Source of the DNA: Planktothricoides raciborskii GIHE-MW2
Lineage (GTDB): Bacteria > Cyanobacteriota > Cyanobacteriia > Cyanobacteriales > Laspinemataceae
Direction of reading: 5' to 3'
DNA length: 64,000 bases
NCBI RefSeq assembly: GCF_040564635.1
Contig: NZ_CP159837.1
Span: forward strand, 4,265,001-4,329,000
Each line of letters starts with the position of its first letter. Within the stretch, counting starts at the first letter, position 1. Made by a program: the position numbers and the translations under genes. Below the pieces are notes generated by a model, which was given only the letters and a program-made list of their open reading frames with translations, made no database searches and was not told where the DNA came from. Positions 59,765 to 64,000 of this stretch are shown in pieces.

Positions 59765-60811
59765 CTAGGAATTTTGATAATAATCCACGCCCTTATTCAC
59801 AAACTGGAGGGTATAAGCCTGTTTATAATCCGTGTTCGCATCAAAAACACCCACCGCCACTAAATTTTGAAATAAATTTTCCCAGCGTTGGTCGGTCATC
59901 GCCCCAATGCCCAGAGTTTTGGCATCTCCTGATATAATTACCTCATATTCTTTTAACTTATTGAGTCCATAATCGATCAAATCGTCGGTCATTTCCGGGT
60001 TATCTTTTTTAATCAGTTCATTTGCGGGTTGAGGATTTTCCAGATAACTATACCATCCTTTAATTGAGGCATCAACAAAGCGTTGCACTAAATCTGGATT
60101 GGTTTCGACTAATTTTTTGGTGGTTTCTATGGTAAAGGCATAAGGATTATATCCCGCATCGGCTAAAAGTAAGATATTGGGTTTAAATCCGCCTTCTTTT
60201 TCAATGGTATAAGGTTCAGAAGTTAAAAGACCTTGTTGGGCGGAGTTTTTATCCACTAAGAACGGGCTTACATTAAAATTGTAAGGGCGTTTTTGGTCAT
60301 CACTTAACCCATACTTAGTTTTGAGTATCTGCCAATAATAAGCGCCAATAGTCAGATAAATTGGTTTTCCTTTTAATTGCTCAAAAGAATCATTGCCGAC
60401 TCCGGGATGAGTTAAAAGAACTTGGATTTCTTTTTGAAAAATAGCCGCCACTGTTATTTTCGGAATCCCTTCTTGTACTGCTTTAATAGCATCAATACCA
60501 CCTCCGATCGTAAAATCAATCACCCCTCCCATCAACAACTGGGTTGTATTAGTTTGCGGACTCCCCGGTTGAATGGTGACATCTAGTCCATGTTGGCGAT
60601 AAATTCCCGTTGCTAATGCTTGATAAAAGCCGCCATATTCTGCTTCGGCTTTCCAAGAAAGCAGAAATTTAATTTTATCCAGTTTTTCGGTTGATTCTGA
60701 ACTGGAGGATGGAGAATTTGACTGAGTACAAGCGGTGAAAAGGCTACTGCCTAAAGCTAAAGAACTCAGTTTTATGAATTGGCGACGTTTGATTGGATAC
60801 GATTTGTTCAT
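59765..60811 (-). CDS. NMT1/SsuA-type substrate-binding lipoprotein of an ABC importer
   Basis: 348 residues. The N-terminus has Arg-Arg (KRRQFIKLSSLALGSSLFTAC), a Tat-like or lipoprotein signal with lipid anchor Cys28. The body matches the NMT1/THI5-like fold: KIKFLLSWKAEAEYGGFYQA, DVTIQPGSPQTNT, DFTIGGGIDAIKAVQEG and ADAGYNPYAFTIETTKK. These proteins bind pyrimidine precursors of thiamin, sulfonates or related compounds. The aromatic-rich WKAEAEYGGFY site is typical of the thiamin-precursor branch, but the ligand is not provable from sequence. First gene of the operon. Confidence 0.9.
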   Translation of the reverse strand: MNKSYPIKRRQFIKLSSLALGSSLFTACTQSNSPSSSSESTEKLDKIKFLLSWKAEAEYGGFYQALATGIYRQHGLDVTIQPGSPQTNTTQLLMGGVIDFTIGGGIDAIKAVQEGIPKITVAAIFQKEIQVLLTHPGVGNDSFEQLKGKPIYLTIGAYYWQILKTKYGLSDDQKRPYNFNVSPFLVDKNSAQQGLLTSEPYTIEKEGGFKPNILLLADAGYNPYAFTIETTKKLVETNPDLVQRFVDASIKGWYSYLENPQPANELIKKDNPEMTDDLIDYGLNKLKEYEVIISGDAKTLGIGAMTDQRWENLFQNLVAVGVFDANTDYKQAYTLQFVNKGVDYYQNS

Positions 60812-61280
60812 AGTGGGGCTTGGCTCCCATAAGTTTTCACGGATTTATACAACTATAACTATTGTTAATGGTTTAGGGTCGTTTTGGCAATAGCCAACTC
60901 GGTAATTTCATGGCTTGCTCATAATTAAATTCCCTGATTCAGGTAATTAGTGTTTGCTCAGAGGGTTCAGAACCATATATGAAGCATATATATTTAGTAT
61001 ATTTAGGTTAATGTAAAGATATGTTAATTTTTGGCGATCCCCCGTTGAATTGTATAGTTAAATATCTTATGTATCTTGAAGAATTACCGGGGCGATCGCC
61101 TCGACCAATCATCAGCAAAACTCTTGATTAGGATTGATTGATGAGGATTTCGGAATTTTAATTCTTCTGAGTACAATCCGATGACTAAATTTAATCTTAA
61201 TTCGCGATCGCTCGGTGAATGTCCGTTGTGAACGGTCAAAATCTAACCACAATTGCAAAATCATCAATGTAAAAACATCA
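60812..61280. other. Intergenic region upstream of the importer operon
   Basis: No gene seen. ATATATATTTAGTATATTTAG-like AT-rich stretches (60970-61020) and HIP1 sites at 61090 and 61205 are present. I looked for a thiamin riboswitch upstream of the importer and found no convincing core. Confidence 0.3.
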
Positions 61281-61712
61281 ATGCAAAAACATTTTCCATT
61301 GACGACTGTAGGCGCACTCGTCGTGAATTCTCGCGGACAAATTTTGATTGTCAGAACTACGAAGTGGCGCGGCACCTGGGGAGTCCCAGGAGGGAAAGTA
61401 GAATGGGGGGAAAGTCTGATTGACGCTGTGATTCGAGAATTCCAAGAGGAAGTGGGTCTAGAGTTGACCCAAGTCCGCTTTGCCTTGTTACAAGAAGCGG
61501 TTCTCGATCCACAGTTTTTTAAAGAAGCCCATTTTATCATGGTGAACTATTATGCACTTTCGACCCAGGAAACGATTATTCCCAATGAAGAAATCGAAGC
61601 ATGGGCTTGGGTGACTCCCCAAGAAGCAATGGAGTATCCTCTTAATACTTATACTCGGATTTTAATTGAGGACTATCTCCATCAAAATATTGCTCAGTTA
61701 TATCTGAATTAG
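61281..61712 (+). CDS. NUDIX hydrolase
   Basis: 143 residues from ATG 61281; the frame is open 22 codons further up to a GTG, but that part is not protein-like. The Nudix box GKVEWGESLIDAVIREFQEE followed by VGL fits the Gx5Ex7REUxEExGU rule exactly. Upstream of it are strands LTTVGALVVNSRGQILIVRT and WRGTWGVPGG. It hydrolyses a nucleoside diphosphate linked to a moiety, such as an oxidised nucleotide or NADH. The gene is convergent with folK and overlaps its 3' end by 71 bp. Confidence 0.9.
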   Translation: MQKHFPLTTVGALVVNSRGQILIVRTTKWRGTWGVPGGKVEWGESLIDAVIREFQEEVGLELTQVRFALLQEAVLDPQFFKEAHFIMVNYYALSTQETIIPNEEIEAWAWVTPQEAMEYPLNTYTRILIEDYLHQNIAQLYLN

Positions 61713-62217
61713 ATCGATTACCTTCAGCAGAGTTTAATTGCTCTAAAAGTTGCGCGATCGCCATACCGGAAACGGGTTCGATCCAATGCGGAGCAATTTC
61801 CGCTAATGGCCTCAAAACAAAATCTCTCTGAGTCATGCGGGGATGGGGGATCTGCAACGTTGGACTTTCCAGAATTAATTGATCAAATAGTAATAAATCT
61901 AAGTCTAAAGTTCGGGGTCCCCAATGCTCTAGGCGAACTCTCCCAAACTGACGTTCAATTCCCAGTAAAGTTTCTAGCAATTCTTCTGGAGTTAGCTGCA
62001 CTTCTAAAATAGCACAACCATTGAGATAATCCGGTTGTGGCGGCCCAACGGGAGCGGTTTGATACCAACTGGATTTGGCTTTAACGGTAATCCCAGGAGT
62101 TTGATCAAGATTTTTCAGGGCGGATTCTAGTATCACTAGAGAGTCACCCAGGTTGCTGCCAAGGGCGATCGCACTAAGCATAGGTTCTGTGTCCAATTTT
62201 TCAGTGTGATCAACCAT
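61642..62217 (-). CDS. folK: 2-amino-4-hydroxy-6-hydroxymethyldihydropteridine diphosphokinase
   Basis: About 191 residues if ATG 62217 is used, 179 if ATG 62181, which fits the family better in length; the open frame goes to 62316 but this would leave 12 bp to the divergent gene. The HPPK motifs are complete: SAIALGSNLGDSL at the start, SSWYQTAPVGPPQPDYLNG and the catalytic RTLDLDLLLFD followed by IPHPRMTQRDFVLRPLAEI. It transfers pyrophosphate from ATP to hydroxymethyl-dihydropterin in folate synthesis. It is divergent from a pteridine-reductase-like gene. Confidence 0.95.
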   Translation of the reverse strand: MVDHTEKLDTEPMLSAIALGSNLGDSLVILESALKNLDQTPGITVKAKSSWYQTAPVGPPQPDYLNGCAILEVQLTPEELLETLLGIERQFGRVRLEHWGPRTLDLDLLLFDQLILESPTLQIPHPRMTQRDFVLRPLAEIAPHWIEPVSGMAIAQLLEQLNSAEGNRSNSDITEQYFDGDSPQLKSEYKY

Positions 62218-62328
62218 AAACTCAAAAATAAAGCAGCTAAATTGACCACATAATTTTATTGTATCGAGATTTGTCAAAAAGCTCATTTTCTGGTTTGGTA
62301 GATTAATAGACATCATCTAAAAAAGACA

Positions 62329-63081
62329 ATGGATTTAAATAGAAAAGTCGCCCTGGTTACAGGGGGTGGCATTCGGATAGGACGTGCGCTGGTGATTGCT
62401 CTAGCTAAAGCTGGGTGCGACGTCTTTATTCATTACGGCAACTCTGCGGATGCGGCAGCAGAAGTTAAAGCCCAAGTAGAATCCTTGGGACGGCGTGGAA
62501 TTACCTACTCCGCAGATTTGGCAGACCCCTCTGCCACGGATATGGTAATGCCCAAAGCTGTTGAAGCCTTTGGTCAAGTTGATATCCTGATTAATAGTGC
62601 TTCTATTTTCCCAGAAGAAGATAGATTTAACCAGATTGACGTTGCTTTGTGGGATAAAATTTTGGCGATTAACCTGCGTGCGCCATTTCAACTTTCTCAA
62701 GTCTTTGCCAAGCAAATTCCCCCAGACAGTCAAGGAAAAATCATCAATATTAATGATGCTCGCATTCCCCACCCCAATACAGACCATTTTGCCTATCGTT
62801 TGACCAAACGGGGCTTGTGGGATATGACACAAATGATGGCTTTAGAATTAGCTCCCCGGATTACCGTAAATGCTGTCGCACTCGGACAAATTCTTGAAGA
62901 CCCGATGGCCCCAGACCCTAAAAAGTTTATGGAAGATTATGCACAGCAGCATATTCCATTAAAAATTCCTGGTAATACTAAGGTTGTGACAGATAGCGTG
63001 CTGTTTTTACTCGAACAAGATTTTTTGACGGGTAGCACAATCACTCTGGATGGGGGTGAATATATTAGACCTCTTGCCTAA
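62329..63081 (+). CDS. Short-chain dehydrogenase, pteridine-reductase (FolM/PTR1)-like
   Basis: 250 residues. The Rossmann motif is TGGGIRIGRALV, with Arg after the glycines as in pteridine reductases. Further positions are NSAS in DILINSASIFPEED, the active-site YxxxK in FAYRLTKRGLW, and LAPRITVNAVALG. The usual catalytic Ser is not obvious (NINDARIPHPNTDH), and the Asp-containing stretch matches FolM-like enzymes, which use Asp-Tyr-Lys. It probably reduces a dihydropterin with NADPH. Divergent from folK by about 110 bp and followed by a probable pteridine glycosyltransferase on the opposite strand. Confidence 0.88.
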   Translation: MDLNRKVALVTGGGIRIGRALVIALAKAGCDVFIHYGNSADAAAEVKAQVESLGRRGITYSADLADPSATDMVMPKAVEAFGQVDILINSASIFPEEDRFNQIDVALWDKILAINLRAPFQLSQVFAKQIPPDSQGKIININDARIPHPNTDHFAYRLTKRGLWDMTQMMALELAPRITVNAVALGQILEDPMAPDPKKFMEDYAQQHIPLKIPGNTKVVTDSVLFLLEQDFLTGSTITLDGGEYIRPLA

Positions 63082-63162
63082 ATTACCATAAATTAGGTTT
63101 AAACATATTGATTTTGCCTGTAAAATTCGACGACAAGAGCTAGATTTATAGGGATGTTTCGG

Positions 63163-64000
63163 TTATTTCTGTGGCAAAACATCTTGAAACCATTGCTCTA
63201 ATCTATCTCCAAAGATTGATAAAGAATATTCCATCTCTGCCCGTTGGCGACAGATATGGCGATCGATTTGGTTAATCCCCTTGATGGCTGCAATTAATTC
63301 ATCTAGGTTATCAGGTTCTACTAACCAACCCGTTCGACCATCTACCACAATTTCTGAGGAGCCACCGCGACGATAGGAAATCACCGGAACCCCGCAAGCA
63401 AGGGCTTCCAGTGCTACCCTACCTAAAGCTTCTACCCACTTATGGGTCATCAGTAAAGCTTGACATTTTCCTAATGCGCTTTGAAATTCTTTGGTGGGTA
63501 AAAAGCCCATATACTCTATGGAAGCCTGGGGATAGTCCCGGCAGATCTGTTGCCAATATTCTGGATCTTGAAGATAGCCAAATACTTGTAGATGAATACC
63601 AGTTTTTTGAGCAGCAGCAACTGCATCTTCGAGTCCCTTTTCTGCTGATATTCGCCCTGCCCAAGCTAAACCATTTCCAGGTTCTGGGCAAAATTGATAT
63701 TGAGTTAGGTCAATAGCACCCCCTAAAATTCTAAAGGATTCGGCGACTGAGTAGGTAGCAGCTTGAGCTTTGGTATGGGCCCCCAGAGTTCCTGGACAGA
63801 GGTGTGCTACCCTTTCAATCGCCCGATCCATCACACCAGTCCAGGAACCGATACAGACATAGTGAAGAACGGGGCATTTAAAGAAGGGTGATAAGTAAAA
63901 GGGCAACCATTCGTAACCAAAATCAATAATTAGGTCATAATCAGCCTGGACTTGATGGGCATAATGCCACATATTGGCCAAAACTGAGTTATGGGGAATA
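63163..64000 (-). CDS. Glycosyltransferase family 4, pteridine glucosyltransferase-like, cut by the right edge
   Basis: The frame is open from TGA-side end 63163 to the last base, so the N-terminal part lies outside the window; 279 residues are visible. It is a GT-B glycosyltransferase: the donor half has LAWAGRISAEKGLEDAVAAA, IEYMGFLPTKEFQSALGKCQ and LLMTHKWVEALGRVALEALA followed by CGVPVISYRRGG. The acceptor part YDLIIDFGYEWLPFYLSPFF and MTHKWVEALG resemble cyanobacterial UDP-glucose:tetrahydrobiopterin glucosyltransferases (BGluT/PgtA) as I remember them. The neighbouring folK and pteridine reductase support that reading. General GT4 family is firm; acceptor is inferred. Confidence 0.85.
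   Translation of the reverse strand, partial: IPHNSVLANMWHYAHQVQADYDLIIDFGYEWLPFYLSPFFKCPVLHYVCIGSWTGVMDRAIERVAHLCPGTLGAHTKAQAATYSVAESFRILGGAIDLTQYQFCPEPGNGLAWAGRISAEKGLEDAVAAAQKTGIHLQVFGYLQDPEYWQQICRDYPQASIEYMGFLPTKEFQSALGKCQALLMTHKWVEALGRVALEALACGVPVISYRRGGSSEIVVDGRTGWLVEPDNLDELIAAIKGINQIDRHICRQRAEMEYSLSIFGDRLEQWFQDVLPQK

Noticed and set aside
60812-60990. Thiamin pyrophosphate riboswitch upstream of the NMT1-like importer
   Set aside because: Only loose similarity (an ACCTGA-like piece) was seen; the CTGAGA and GGATAATGCCAGCG-type core is absent.

Overview
The window looks like chromosome of a filamentous, Oscillatoriales-type cyanobacterium. The evidence is the very frequent HIP1 octamer GCGATCGC, tRNA genes without an encoded CCA, a COP23-type exported protein, CofG (deazaflavin synthesis), pentapeptide-repeat proteins, and dense families of short palindromic repeats (AGAAACCGGGTTTCT and relatives, GTAGGGGCGAA...TTCGCCCCTAC, and the GTGCGTTACGGC...CGCCAGCCTAACACACC type). 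No transposase, phage gene, rRNA or CRISPR array was found. Species cannot be named from the sequence alone.

Layout. 1-7.5 kb: the 3' part of an unknown gene carrying in-frame hairpin repeats, a double-ATPase peptide-type ABC protein, an RTX protein, MsrP and a TrmH-family methyltransferase. 7.8-11.9 kb: two tRNA-Leu, one tRNA-Cys, MurA (apparently starting at ATT), an M48 protease whose stop codon lies inside a tRNA, and CpdA. 12-17.2 kb (mostly minus): DUF433, CofG, a metallo-beta-lactamase-fold hydrolase, chorismate synthase and a pentapeptide protein. 17.6-18.2 kb: a helix-turn-helix regulator with two copies of a 20-bp palindrome-like site. 19.1-25.9 kb: a plus-strand island of predicted exported proteins (COP23, a trypsin-like protease, a trypsin-TPR protein, a predicted barrel-like protein and a Pro/Asn-rich protein). 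26-33.5 kb: Uma2, Dtd with a partial tandem duplication, a His-rich CobW GTPase, a cysteine hydrolase, IspD and a GT9 glycosyltransferase, separated by microsatellites and palindromes. 34-39 kb: a 578-residue pentapeptide protein, then DUF4160/DUF2442 and two toxin-antitoxin loci whose toxins are both frameshifted, all within compound repeats. 39-44 kb: a YqiA-like esterase, a second barrel-like paralogue followed by an exported CHAT protein, and a Thr-rich lipoprotein. 44.2-46.8 kb: PriA. 48-55 kb: a 2280-residue mosaic subtilase with Ig-like, FG-GAP-like, cohesin/dockerin-like and RTX blocks. 55-58 kb: a 126-bp tandem array, a decayed VapC-type locus and a MazF-type locus. 58-60.8 kb: a three-gene NMT1/SsuABC-type ABC importer. 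61.3-64 kb: NUDIX, FolK, a pteridine-reductase-like SDR, and a glycosyltransferase cut by the right edge that resembles cyanobacterial pteridine glucosyltransferases.

Two things stand out as possibly undescribed. First, two paralogous exported barrel-like proteins each sit directly beside an exported protease: trypsin-TPR at 21.7-24.7 kb and CHAT at 39.9-43.0 kb. This suggests a modular envelope protease/barrel system. Second, three of four type II toxins are broken by different lesions while their antitoxins stay open. Smaller items are the probable ATT start of murA, the CDS/tRNA overlap, helically phased 11-bp repeats upstream of the COP23 gene, and repeats that enter genes in frame. All functions are inferred by reading the sequence; no database search was run.
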